8,211 nucleotides of DNA from the NCBI GenBank assembly GCA_040389005.1, contig JAZKAS010000025.1, positions 1 through 8,211 on the forward strand, read 5' to 3'. Numbering within the stretch: position 1 is the stretch's first letter; the number at the start of each line of letters is the position of its first letter. The notes beneath the pieces were generated by a model. The model had not been told where the DNA came from, ran no database searches, and saw nothing but the letters and a program-made list of their open reading frames with translations. Of the stretch, positions 1-7,027 are shown piece after piece. The DNA comes from JAGOUN01 sp040389005 (GTDB lineage Bacteria > Pseudomonadota > Gammaproteobacteria > JAGOUN01). The translations under genes and the position numbers were made by a program.

Positions 1-55
<55 letters not shown>

Positions 56-69
56 ACGACAGGGGATGA

Positions 70-98
70 ATTGTAAAGCAAGCTAATGTTAATTGCAA
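70..98 (-). promoter_or_regulatory. Sigma70-type promoter of the initiator tRNA
   Basis: On the minus strand, TTGCAA (98-93) and TACAAT (75-70) are separated by exactly 17 nt, each matching the sigma70 consensus at five of six positions. The expected start, near 62-64, leaves a leader of only about 8 nt before the tRNA at 55. The run between the -10 box and the start contains CCCC, a GC-rich discriminator of the kind linked to stringent control of stable RNA genes; that regulatory reading is inference. The -35 box overlaps the last two codons of the upstream TPR gene, whose stop is at 91-89. Confidence 0.7.
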
Positions 99-1657
99 CT
101 AAAGCTTCTCGCTAAATCATCAATTTCAACTTGCACTTCTCTATACATGGTCAATGATGAACCACTTTGTCCATAAACGCCGTTATTGGAAGATACTGTA
201 TTATTAAGCCTCAAAGCGGCCAAAATGCTGAACTGATTTAGTTTGGTTTTAATCGCAGCATTATGTGGTTGTTTTACATTTGCTTGTTCATAACAGGCCA
301 ACGCCTCATTTAACATTTTATTTTTAGCATAGGCATTACCGACATTAGCCAAAAAATCCGCCGTAAACCATTCAGAGAAAGTGACATCTTTTTCAATAAA
401 CTCATACTTGATAACACCGTCTTCATAACGATTATTTTTCAAATCACACTCAATCCAGCGAATATAACCTATTTTAAAATTTCTCAATTCTTCAGTAGAT
501 AATCTTTCAGCGGCATTTGAAAAAAAAGAGGAATTAATATACTCATCAAAAGGCCTAAAAAAATCAAGATTCTTTATAACCTGCGCCGCCTCCGCCTCTG
601 TCATCTGATTTGCGAAAACCAACAAAAATTGCTCCATAGACAAAATCCGCAATTTAACTCGTTTTTGCTCCGCCTCTATATTATCCCCTTTGCTTACTCT
701 AGATTGAAAACCAAAGACTATTAACATCTTATTTGCAACTTCATCAACTCGCGAAACGCTTTGTTGCAGATAAGATCTCCCCAAACTTAAACGAGCATCG
801 TTTAATGCGGGATCAATAACAATAGCCGCTTTAAAATTTTCTTGTGCATCTCTTTGAAATGCTTCTTTCACACAAGCTTCTTTTTCATTTTCGCTTAATA
901 AAATTAGTAATTTTGCCTTCGCACAATAAATCAACGCAAGACTATTACTTTCATCAACAGAGTTATTTTTATATTCTTGAATCTCTGCATCGCAGCTTAT
1001 TATCGCTTTTTTCATAACTTCATTATTAGATTTTAATGCTAATGCACAGGCAACAGTCCCCCTATGCGCCTCTAAATGTTGCGGATTTTTATCAAAAATT
1101 TGTTGAAAAAAAATAAAAGCATCTAGATATTTTTTTTGCTGAAAGGCATCTGCCCCTTGTTTATATAAATTTTCAATGACTTTCTTCTTTTCTACTTTTC
1201 TTGCTTTTTTTTCTTCATTTTTTTCTTTCTTTGCTACTTCTTTTTTAATTTTATCTTCTTCTTTAATTTCATTTTCTGCTGTTTTTATTACTTCATTACC
1301 GATTTCTTTTATGGTTTCACTTTGTGATTCATTTATCATTCGAATTAATATTTCTTGAGCCATTATAAGCTGTTGCTGATCTTTAAATTCTTGATTATAG
1401 TTTTCTATTTTTTGGAAAAGCTTTTCTCTCACCTTATCATCCATCGACCTTTTCTCATAAGACTGACTGATTGCTTGCTTAAGCAGATAAATGGCATGCG
1501 ACAAATTCCCCTCTTTTGCAACAATTTCACTCAACTTAATTAATGCAAAGGAATTTTGATCTGCTATTTCTGCGAAATGCAGAAATGCGACGGTATGCTT
1601 ATTTTCTTTAAAAGCAGTTTCACCCAGTTTAAAATGATTTATCATTAGAAAGTCCAT
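89..1657 (-). CDS. TPR-repeat protein with Lys/Glu-rich segment, function unknown
   Basis: I do not recognise this as a named family. The product is 522 aa if translation starts at ATG 1657. TPR-like helix pairs occur near residues 7-65. A strongly charged Lys/Glu-rich segment, probably helical or coiled coil, covers about 128-162. A canonical TPR (YKQGADAFQQKKYLDAFIFF) begins at about 165, further TPR-like helices lie at about 240-300, and a second canonical repeat containing NEALACYEQA lies at about 437-468. The tail, from about 485, is Ser/Asn-rich. No Sec signal peptide, lipobox or membrane span is seen with this start, so a cytoplasmic scaffold or adaptor is likely. The start is uncertain: ATG 1726 would overlap dusA by 29 bp, and ATG 1645 has a weak GGA 7 nt upstream. 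None has a strong Shine-Dalgarno. A secreted host-directed role is possible but nothing here shows it. Confidence 0.85.
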   Translation of the reverse strand: MDFLMINHFKLGETAFKENKHTVAFLHFAEIADQNSFALIKLSEIVAKEGNLSHAIYLLKQAISQSYEKRSMDDKVREKLFQKIENYNQEFKDQQQLIMAQEILIRMINESQSETIKEIGNEVIKTAENEIKEEDKIKKEVAKKEKNEEKKARKVEKKKVIENLYKQGADAFQQKKYLDAFIFFQQIFDKNPQHLEAHRGTVACALALKSNNEVMKKAIISCDAEIQEYKNNSVDESNSLALIYCAKAKLLILLSENEKEACVKEAFQRDAQENFKAAIVIDPALNDARLSLGRSYLQQSVSRVDEVANKMLIVFGFQSRVSKGDNIEAEQKRVKLRILSMEQFLLVFANQMTEAEAAQVIKNLDFFRPFDEYINSSFFSNAAERLSTEELRNFKIGYIRWIECDLKNNRYEDGVIKYEFIEKDVTFSEWFTADFLANVGNAYAKNKMLNEALACYEQANVKQPHNAAIKTKLNQFSILAALRLNNTVSSNNGVYGQSGSSLTMYREVQVEIDDLARSFSCN

Positions 1658-1697
1658 TAGGAAAATAAAATGGCAGGAATTGTATTTTATTTGAACT

Positions 1698-2729
1698 CTA
1701 AATACTAGCAAAAACTTCAAATTCATTGAAAGCGTCTGTTATGACCTGAATGCCTGCATTTGGCGCGTGGCAATGCTCACTTAAATAACGACGCCAATGA
1801 CGGGACCCCGGCAATCCATTAAAAATCCCCATGATGGGCCGAACAAGGGGAGATAATCTAATGCCCGCATTTAATTGCTTTTCAACATAAGGTAAGTATT
1901 TTTTCACAATTGATAAAGGAGACTCTATGATTTCAGAAAAAAGCACATTTTCTAGCTCGCGAAAAAAATACGGATTCTCATAGGCTGGCCGACCAATCAT
2001 GACACCATCGACATATTTAAGATGCGATTGAGCTTCTTCAACGGTTTTTATCGCGCCATTAATAATGATTGGAAATGTTGGAAACGATTTTTTTAATTGA
2101 TACACCCATGGATAATTTAACGGTGGAATTTCACGATTCTCTTTTGGGCTTAAGCCACTTAACCACGCTTTACGCGCATGAACAATGACATGATGAGATC
2201 CTGATGCCTGCATTAATCCGACAAAATTTTCGAGCGTATCATAATCTTCTTGATCATCAACACCGATACGACATTTCACAGAAGTTGTCATAGATTCATT
2301 CATTGCTGCGATGCATTCAGCGACTAAATTAGGCTCTTTCATTAAACACGCACCGAACCGCCCTTTTTGCACGCGATCAGACGGACAACCGACATTCAAA
2401 TTAATTTCATCATAACCATACTCTTTAGCAAGACGCGCGCATTGCGCAAGCGCTTCTGGATCACTGCCACCCACTTGTAATGCCAAAGGATGTTCTTCTG
2501 AAGAATAACTTAAAAACCGATGCGCATCACCACGCAATAATGCGCCGGTAGTTATCATCTCAGTATATAAAACGCAATGTGGGGATAATAAACGAATGAA
2601 ATATCGAAAATGCGTATCTGTCCAATCTAACATTGGTGCAAGACAGAGTTTATGACTTGAAGAATAATTATTTGGATTCATTAGATGACTATTTTGACAA
2701 ATCCTGCTCACGCGCGACACAGGATTCAT
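1698..2729 (-). CDS. dusA: tRNA-dihydrouridine(20/20a) synthase DusA
   Basis: This FMN enzyme reduces uridine to dihydrouridine in the tRNA D loop (U20/U20a) using NADPH. Numbering from ATG 2729 (343 aa), the TIM barrel opens with APMLDWTD (31-38). NLNVGCPSDRV (110-120) carries the catalytic Cys115, followed by GACLM (126-130). VIVHARKAWLSGLSPKENRE (181-200) is a signature close to identical to E. coli DusA, and INGAI plus GRPAY supply flavin-phosphate contacts. The C-terminal helical domain includes GSRHWRRYLSE (308-318). These features favour DusA over DusB or DusC. The start is uncertain. ATG 2729 has no Shine-Dalgarno and adds a non-conserved N-terminus, whereas ATG 2681 would give 327 aa with 15 residues before APMLDWTD, a better family fit. 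The gene follows the omp stop closely and ends 40 bp before the TPR start. Confidence 0.96.
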   Translation of the reverse strand: MNPVSRVSRICQNSHLMNPNNYSSSHKLCLAPMLDWTDTHFRYFIRLLSPHCVLYTEMITTGALLRGDAHRFLSYSSEEHPLALQVGGSDPEALAQCARLAKEYGYDEINLNVGCPSDRVQKGRFGACLMKEPNLVAECIAAMNESMTTSVKCRIGVDDQEDYDTLENFVGLMQASGSHHVIVHARKAWLSGLSPKENREIPPLNYPWVYQLKKSFPTFPIIINGAIKTVEEAQSHLKYVDGVMIGRPAYENPYFFRELENVLFSEIIESPLSIVKKYLPYVEKQLNAGIRLSPLVRPIMGIFNGLPGSRHWRRYLSEHCHAPNAGIQVITDAFNEFEVFASI

Positions 2730-2743
2730 CAAAATATTATTTA

Positions 2744-3370
2744 TCAGAAATAACGGCTATAAATCAAAGAAATTGAGTTCATATTGATTACACCAACATC
2801 AACATTATTAAACTCAGTCTTCGCCAATCGTGAATAATCATATTCAAGACCAATTGAATTATTACCTGCAAATTGATAAGCAAACCCTAGTCCAGCGGTC
2901 ACGCCATATTGACGCTCACTATTATTCAGGCTTGTTTCAGAGTTTTTTGCATCAACGTCTAATTTTCCAGAGATATATCCGCCTTTTCCATAAAACATCC
3001 AATCATCAACCGTATATCCGATTAATGGCGTCACTGTATAAATTTGACTAACTTTAGTCGTATAGGAATCGGTTGTGCCAGCACCTGTTTCTTTGTCAGT
3101 GAAAGATCCACCTGAGTATGAGCCTTCAACAGCAAAAACCCATTGGTCAAGTTGATAAGCATAACCTAAGTGTGGACCAACGCTAAAACCAGTCAGCGAG
3201 TTTGAAAGAGAATCCACATCTGTATAAGTATCATTTTGAGGGGTTGAAGTAGTATTCATCCAAGCATAAGAGACTTGAGGGCCCATATAAAAACCAGAAA
3301 AATCTGCCATCGCAGCAGAAGATACACCTACTAAAAGAGCAGCACACAATAACGATTTTGTTAATTTCAT
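2744..3370 (-). CDS. Small outer-membrane beta-barrel protein (OmpA-like/opacity porin type)
   Basis: The 208-aa precursor starts with a clear Sec signal peptide: MKLTK, a hydrophobic core LLCAALLVGVSS, and a probable cleavage AAMA|D after residue 22. The mature part of about 186 aa has alternating polar/aromatic strands (GFYMGPQVSYAW, GPHLGYAYQL, VFAVEGSYSGG, IYTVTPLIGYT, WMFYGKGGYISG, YGVTAGLGFAYQF, SIGLEYDYSR). It ends in SISLIYSRYF, with the terminal Phe expected for BAM-dependent assembly. Length and strand count suit an eight-stranded barrel without a peptidoglycan-binding OmpA domain. The exact role (adhesion, small porin, structural) cannot be told. ATG 3370 is preferred to ATG 3376 because AAGGA sits at normal distance from the former and abuts the latter. 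The gene ends with tandem stops TGA TAA. Its place directly after murC is atypical. Confidence 0.9.
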   Translation of the reverse strand: MKLTKSLLCAALLVGVSSAAMADFSGFYMGPQVSYAWMNTTSTPQNDTYTDVDSLSNSLTGFSVGPHLGYAYQLDQWVFAVEGSYSGGSFTDKETGAGTTDSYTTKVSQIYTVTPLIGYTVDDWMFYGKGGYISGKLDVDAKNSETSLNNSERQYGVTAGLGFAYQFAGNNSIGLEYDYSRLAKTEFNNVDVGVINMNSISLIYSRYF

Positions 3371-3403
3371 AATCATTTCCTTATAACGTTAAATCACTCA
3401 AAT

Positions 3404-3432
3404 AAGATAGCAAGAGCTTAGCCAAGTTTCAA
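3404..3432 (-). promoter_or_regulatory. Sigma70-type promoter of the outer-membrane protein gene
   Basis: The minus strand carries TTGAAA (3432-3427), a 17-nt spacer and TATCTT (3409-3404). The -10 box is preceded by TGC, which makes it an extended -10. The predicted start, near 3397, gives a leader of about 27 nt before ATG 3370, with AAGGA as ribosome binding site. The -35 box lies in the last codons of murC and the spacer spans its stop. This suggests the barrel gene is transcribed on its own, perhaps strongly, as well as by read-through from the dcw block. No terminator hairpin separates it from murC. Confidence 0.55.
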
Positions 3433-4824
3433 TACATAATCACTGGCGAGTTGCGACGACATTTTTCCAATGCTACCCGCCCCCATCGTTAAAATAATAT
3501 CACCGTCTTGCACAATACGACTTAATACAACCTCTAGCTCTTCATCCTCCACCAAAATGGGTTCAACCTGCTTGCGCTGACGAATAGAATTCGCTAACGC
3601 GCGACTACTCGCGCCCTCAATATACGTTTCACCTGCAGAATAAACTTCTAACAACAATAATACCTGCACTTCTGATAATACTTTTGAAAACGCATCAAAC
3701 TGCTCAATCGTTCGCGTATAACGATGCGGCTGAAACACTAAAATAATACGGGAATCTGGCCACGCCAATTTTGCTGCTGCAAATGTGGCAGCGACTTCAA
3801 CAGGGTGATGCCCATAATCATCAATTAACGTCACTTCACAACCGTTGAGTTTAAATGTTCCTTGATTTTGAAATCTTCGCCCTACGCCAGAAAAAGATTG
3901 CATTGCTTTTTGAATGACTTCATCTTTAACACCTAATTGCCTTGCGATAATATACGTCGACATTGCATTTAAAACATTATGCTTACCCGCTAAATTTAAT
4001 TTAAAATTTTTAACGACTCCCGCATCGCTTATACTAAATTGAGTCACTGTTTTTTTCTGCGAGAAAGACAATAATCGAACATCACAATGCTCGCTTTCTC
4101 CGTAAGTTAAAACAGGCCGAGAAATTTGCGGTAGCAATTCTTGTATCACTGCATCATCACCGCAAAGCACTGCTAATCCATAAAACGGTAATCGATGTAA
4201 AAAATCAATAAAGGCTTGTTTTACATTAGAAAATTTTCCACCATAATTCTCTAAATGATCTGCATCAATATTGGTGACCACTGAAATCATCGGACTTAAC
4301 ATTAAAAACGAAGCATCACTTTCATCTGCCTCTGCTACTAAATATTGTCCTTTGCCTAAACGCGCATTGACGTTATGACTATTCAATTTTCCACCGATCA
4401 CAAACGTCGGATCTAAACCCGCTTCCGCTAAAATACTTGCGCACAAACTTGTTGTTGTTGTTTTTCCATGCGTTCCAGCAATCGCAATGCCATAACGAAA
4501 ACGCATCAGTTCTGCCAACATAGCAGCACGCTGTACGATAGGAATACGCGCTTCTTGCGCCGCTTCAATTTCTGGATTAGTTGTGCTGATTGCTGACGAC
4601 CGAACAACAACATCCACATTATTAACATGAGAACGCTCGTGTCCAATAAAAATTTTAGCGCCTAATTTTTCGAGTCGTTCTGTTGCCGGACTTTCAGCCG
4701 CATCAGAACCTGACACTTGATAACCCTCTGTCAGCAAAACTTCTGCAATACCACTCATACCGATGCCACCAATGCCAATAAAATGCAGGCGCTTTACCAA
4801 ACCCATACGCGGAAAATTAATCAT
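3418..4824 (-). CDS. murC: UDP-N-acetylmuramate--L-alanine ligase MurC
   Basis: MurC is the cytoplasmic ATP-dependent ligase that adds L-alanine to UDP-MurNAc, the first peptide-stem step. The 468-aa product has the N-terminal UDP-binding motif FIGIGGIGMSGIAE (15-28), the ATP P-loop GTHGKTTT (117-124), EADESDASF (165-173), TNIDADHLENY (184-194), the Mur ligase central motif GKHNVLNA (280-287), and the C-terminal motifs DDYGHHP (335-341), FQPHRYTRT (364-372) and GAGSIGK (448-454). All are intact, so it should be active. The start chosen is ATG 4824, which overlaps the murG stop as ATGA. GGAGG lies 7 nt upstream, an excellent ribosome binding site. An in-frame TTG at 4842 would add six residues but lies upstream of that site and is rejected. 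The usual follower murB is missing; an outer-membrane protein gene comes next. Confidence 0.98.
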   Translation of the reverse strand: MINFPRMGLVKRLHFIGIGGIGMSGIAEVLLTEGYQVSGSDAAESPATERLEKLGAKIFIGHERSHVNNVDVVVRSSAISTTNPEIEAAQEARIPIVQRAAMLAELMRFRYGIAIAGTHGKTTTTSLCASILAEAGLDPTFVIGGKLNSHNVNARLGKGQYLVAEADESDASFLMLSPMISVVTNIDADHLENYGGKFSNVKQAFIDFLHRLPFYGLAVLCGDDAVIQELLPQISRPVLTYGESEHCDVRLLSFSQKKTVTQFSISDAGVVKNFKLNLAGKHNVLNAMSTYIIARQLGVKDEVIQKAMQSFSGVGRRFQNQGTFKLNGCEVTLIDDYGHHPVEVAATFAAAKLAWPDSRIILVFQPHRYTRTIEQFDAFSKVLSEVQVLLLLEVYSAGETYIEGASSRALANSIRQRKQVEPILVEDEELEVVLSRIVQDGDIILTMGAGSIGKMSSQLASDYVLKLG

Positions 4825-5891
4825 GTAGCGACCTCCAGGCAAGCGCGAACAATAGTATCATCTGCATCAATAACACGATGAGAAAAAGCATGATTAGCAA
4901 AACGTTGATAATTAATCTCTTCTCGCAATGCATCAATATAATTTCTTATGTTTTCAAAAGTTAAATCACGCTCTTGAATAAGCAAACCCGCGCTTTGATC
5001 TACTAAAAATTTTGCATTCGCGGTTTGATGATCGTCTACCGCATAAGGATACGGTATAAAAATAGCAGGACGACCCACCGCCATAATTTCAAACACAGTC
5101 ATCGCCCCCGCGCGACAAATCACAATATCTGCCCATGCATAAGCTTCGACCATATCATCGATATAAGGGCTCACTTTTATTTCTCCCCTTTGCAAAGGGA
5201 GGCCGGAGGGGATTTTTGTGTCATAAATCGCTTTTGTTTCAATAAAATGCTTTTCTCCTGTTTGATGCCAAACAGAAATATCAGGAATCTTAGCCAGCAT
5301 TTCTGGTAATGTTTTATTTAAACTTAACGCACCACGACTTCCACCAATAATCAAAACATTCATACATGAATTTGCATAATTTTTCGGACGTAGCTTTAAT
5401 AAATCAGCGCGCACAGGATTACCACAAACGACCGCTTTAAACTTTGTGAGCACATTTGGGAAAGCTGTTAATACTTTTTTAGAAAAACGCGCTACAATTT
5501 GATTGGTTTTTCCAGCAACTGCATTTTGCTCATGAATCACCACAGGGATGCCTAAACATTTTGCGGCCAAAGCACTCGGGCCACTCACATACCCCCCCAT
5601 ACCCAAAACAACATTCGGTTTAAGTTTTTTCAATAACAGCAACGCTTGAAAAAATGCACGCAGAGCGCCCCACAAAGCGAATAACTGCTGTAATTTCCCA
5701 GATTTTCTTACGCCTTTTACTTGAATAAAATAGAGCGGGATTTCATGCTTCGGCACAATAGAGGCTTCCAAGCCTTCTTGTGTACCTATCCAAGAAACGC
5801 TATTTCCCTGCGCTTTCCAAGCAGAAGCAAATGCAATCGCCGGATAGACATGCCCGCCTGTTCCTCCGGCGACAATAGTTGCATGTTTCAT
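4821..5891 (-). CDS. murG: Lipid II synthase MurG (UDP-GlcNAc transferase)
   Basis: MurG is a peripheral inner-membrane GT-B glycosyltransferase (GT28) that moves GlcNAc from UDP-GlcNAc onto lipid I to make lipid II. The 356-aa protein shows the N-terminal glycine loop GGTGGHVYPA (9-18), GMGGYVSGPSALAA (97-110), HEQN (120-123), the second glycine loop GGSRGALSLN (183-192), and the UDP-GlcNAc site CRAGAMTVFE (259-268) with DDHQTANA (286-293). Residues about 226-240 (PSGLPLQRGE region) have no counterpart in E. coli MurG and coincide with a DNA palindrome at 5183-5201. That makes the WHQTG to IDDM interval about seven residues longer. The ATG overlaps the ftsW stop by 4 bp (ATGA), and GGAG lies 7 nt upstream. 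Catalytic motifs are intact. Confidence 0.98.
   Translation of the reverse strand: MKHATIVAGGTGGHVYPAIAFASAWKAQGNSVSWIGTQEGLEASIVPKHEIPLYFIQVKGVRKSGKLQQLFALWGALRAFFQALLLLKKLKPNVVLGMGGYVSGPSALAAKCLGIPVVIHEQNAVAGKTNQIVARFSKKVLTAFPNVLTKFKAVVCGNPVRADLLKLRPKNYANSCMNVLIIGGSRGALSLNKTLPEMLAKIPDISVWHQTGEKHFIETKAIYDTKIPSGLPLQRGEIKVSPYIDDMVEAYAWADIVICRAGAMTVFEIMAVGRPAIFIPYPYAVDDHQTANAKFLVDQSAGLLIQERDLTFENIRNYIDALREEINYQRFANHAFSHRVIDADDTIVRACLEVAT
5183..5212 (-). repeat. Palindromic element in frame inside murG
   Basis: On the plus strand, CTCCC (5183-5187), one unpaired C, then TTTGCAAA (5189-5196) and GGGAG (5197-5201) form a near-perfect palindrome, flanked by GGCCGGAGGGGA. The minus strand translates it in frame as IPSGLPLQRGEI. 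I recall similar C-rich/TTT-AAA/G-rich short repeats, giving PLxxRGE-type peptides, from several proteobacterial genomes, but cannot search here. It coincides with the expansion of MurG relative to E. coli. Confidence 0.6.
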
Positions 5892-7027
5892 CTTAACGCT
5901 CCGAATGCTTTTAAACGTGTTTCGTAATCAATGCGAAATAAAATAGCAATGGCACAAATATCAATTAGCAAACTACTCCCACCATAACTCATTAAAGGCA
6001 ATGTAAGGCCCTTAGTAGGTAAAACTCCTGAATTAACGCCGACGTTAATTAAAAACTGTAACCCCAACCAAATACCAATGCCAAAAGCAACAAAACTTGA
6101 GTAATAATCTCCACAATAATGTGCTTTTTTAGCAATTATCAATGAACGTATTACCAAAAGTGAATACAGAATAAATACACAAGTAATGCCGACAAGGCCT
6201 AATTCTTCTGACAATACCGCAAATAAAAAATCGGTTTGCGCTTCAGGAAGATAAAATAATTTTTGAATGCTACTACCTAACCCCACACCCCAAAACCCAC
6301 CGTTTCCAAAAGCAATTAGCGCCTGAGTTAATTGATAACCACTACCATATTGATTGACCCAAGGATGTAGAAAAGAAGTAATCCGCAATAAACGATAAGG
6401 GGACTCAATCGCTAACAAAGTGAAAATACCCGCAACACCTGCTAATAATAAAATAAAATAACGAATACGCATGCCTGCCAATAACATCATCGCCATGGCC
6501 GTTGAAATAACCACGACTGACGCCCCAAAATCAGGTTCTTTTAATAGCAACAACACGACAATACCTAAAACACACAACGGACGAATAAATCCTGAAATAT
6601 GCTGCTGAATTTGTGCATTTTGCCTGACTAAATAGCCGGACAAATATAAAATAGTCGCTAATTTTGCAAATTCAGAGACTTGTAATCCAATAGGTCCAAT
6701 TCCGATCCATCGCGAACTACCATTAATACTTCTACCGACGTGTGGAATAAGTACAATAATTAAAAAAACCAAGCTCAACATAAAAATATTTGGACTAAAT
6801 GCAGCAACTTTTTCCATCGGTGTGCGTAAAATAAAACGCGCAATCACCAAAGCAACAAATAAAAATATCATTTGTCGTACCAGAAAATGAAATGGACTGC
6901 CGAATTGCTTTTCTGAAATATCAATGGATGCAGAAGCCACCATAACAAGCCCGAGAATTACAATGCCCACGACACTGCTTAAAAGCCATTTATCAATTGC
7001 CGAAAATTTCTTAATTGTGTCAGTCAT
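5888..7027 (-). CDS. ftsW: SEDS peptidoglycan glycosyltransferase FtsW
   Basis: FtsW is the integral inner-membrane SEDS polymerase that works with FtsI (PBP3) to polymerise lipid II into septal glycan. The 379-aa protein has about ten hydrophobic segments, a short N-terminal cytoplasmic tail, and the family signatures GSSRWIGIGPIGLQVSEFAK (103-122), KEPDFGAS (163-170), RITSFLHPW (215-223) and FGNGGFWGVGLG (240-251). LPEAQTDFLFAVLSEELG (260-277) contains the expected catalytic Asp266, and LPTKGLTLPLMSYGGSS (336-352) closes the set. The divisome location between murD and murG and the LPEA-TDF motif favour FtsW over RodA. E. coli has His where Gln265 stands here, a tolerated-looking change. The ATG lies inside the end of murD with an 8-bp overlap. 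Only a weak GGTG precedes it, so translation may depend on coupling. Confidence 0.97.
   Translation of the reverse strand: MTDTIKKFSAIDKWLLSSVVGIVILGLVMVASASIDISEKQFGSPFHFLVRQMIFLFVALVIARFILRTPMEKVAAFSPNIFMLSLVFLIIVLIPHVGRSINGSSRWIGIGPIGLQVSEFAKLATILYLSGYLVRQNAQIQQHISGFIRPLCVLGIVVLLLLKEPDFGASVVVISTAMAMMLLAGMRIRYFILLLAGVAGIFTLLAIESPYRLLRITSFLHPWVNQYGSGYQLTQALIAFGNGGFWGVGLGSSIQKLFYLPEAQTDFLFAVLSEELGLVGITCVFILYSLLVIRSLIIAKKAHYCGDYYSSFVAFGIGIWLGLQFLINVGVNSGVLPTKGLTLPLMSYGGSSLLIDICAIAILFRIDYETRLKAFGALR

Noticed and set aside
1176..1358. Phe/Ser-rich plus-strand open frame
   Set aside because: It is the antisense of the Lys/Glu-rich segment of the TPR gene; AAA/GAA codons read backwards give TTT/TTC.
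1679..1684. TACAAT as a -10 box for the TPR gene
   Set aside because: No acceptable -35 hexamer lies 16-18 nt upstream, and the AT-rich background makes single hexamers common.
1724..1726. ATG giving a longer TPR protein with a hydrophobic N-terminus
   Set aside because: It lies within dusA, has no ribosome binding site, and its extra 23 residues do not form a convincing signal peptide. Not fully excluded.
2733..2770. Terminator or promoter between the outer-membrane protein gene and dusA
   Set aside because: No GC-rich hairpin with a T run is present, and the best -35/-10 pairing (TTGATT with TAAATA) is too weak to annotate.
4840..4842. TTG as the murC start codon
   Set aside because: The ATG at 4824 has GGAGG at ideal spacing and forms an ATGA overlap with murG. 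The TTG lies upstream of that ribosome binding site.
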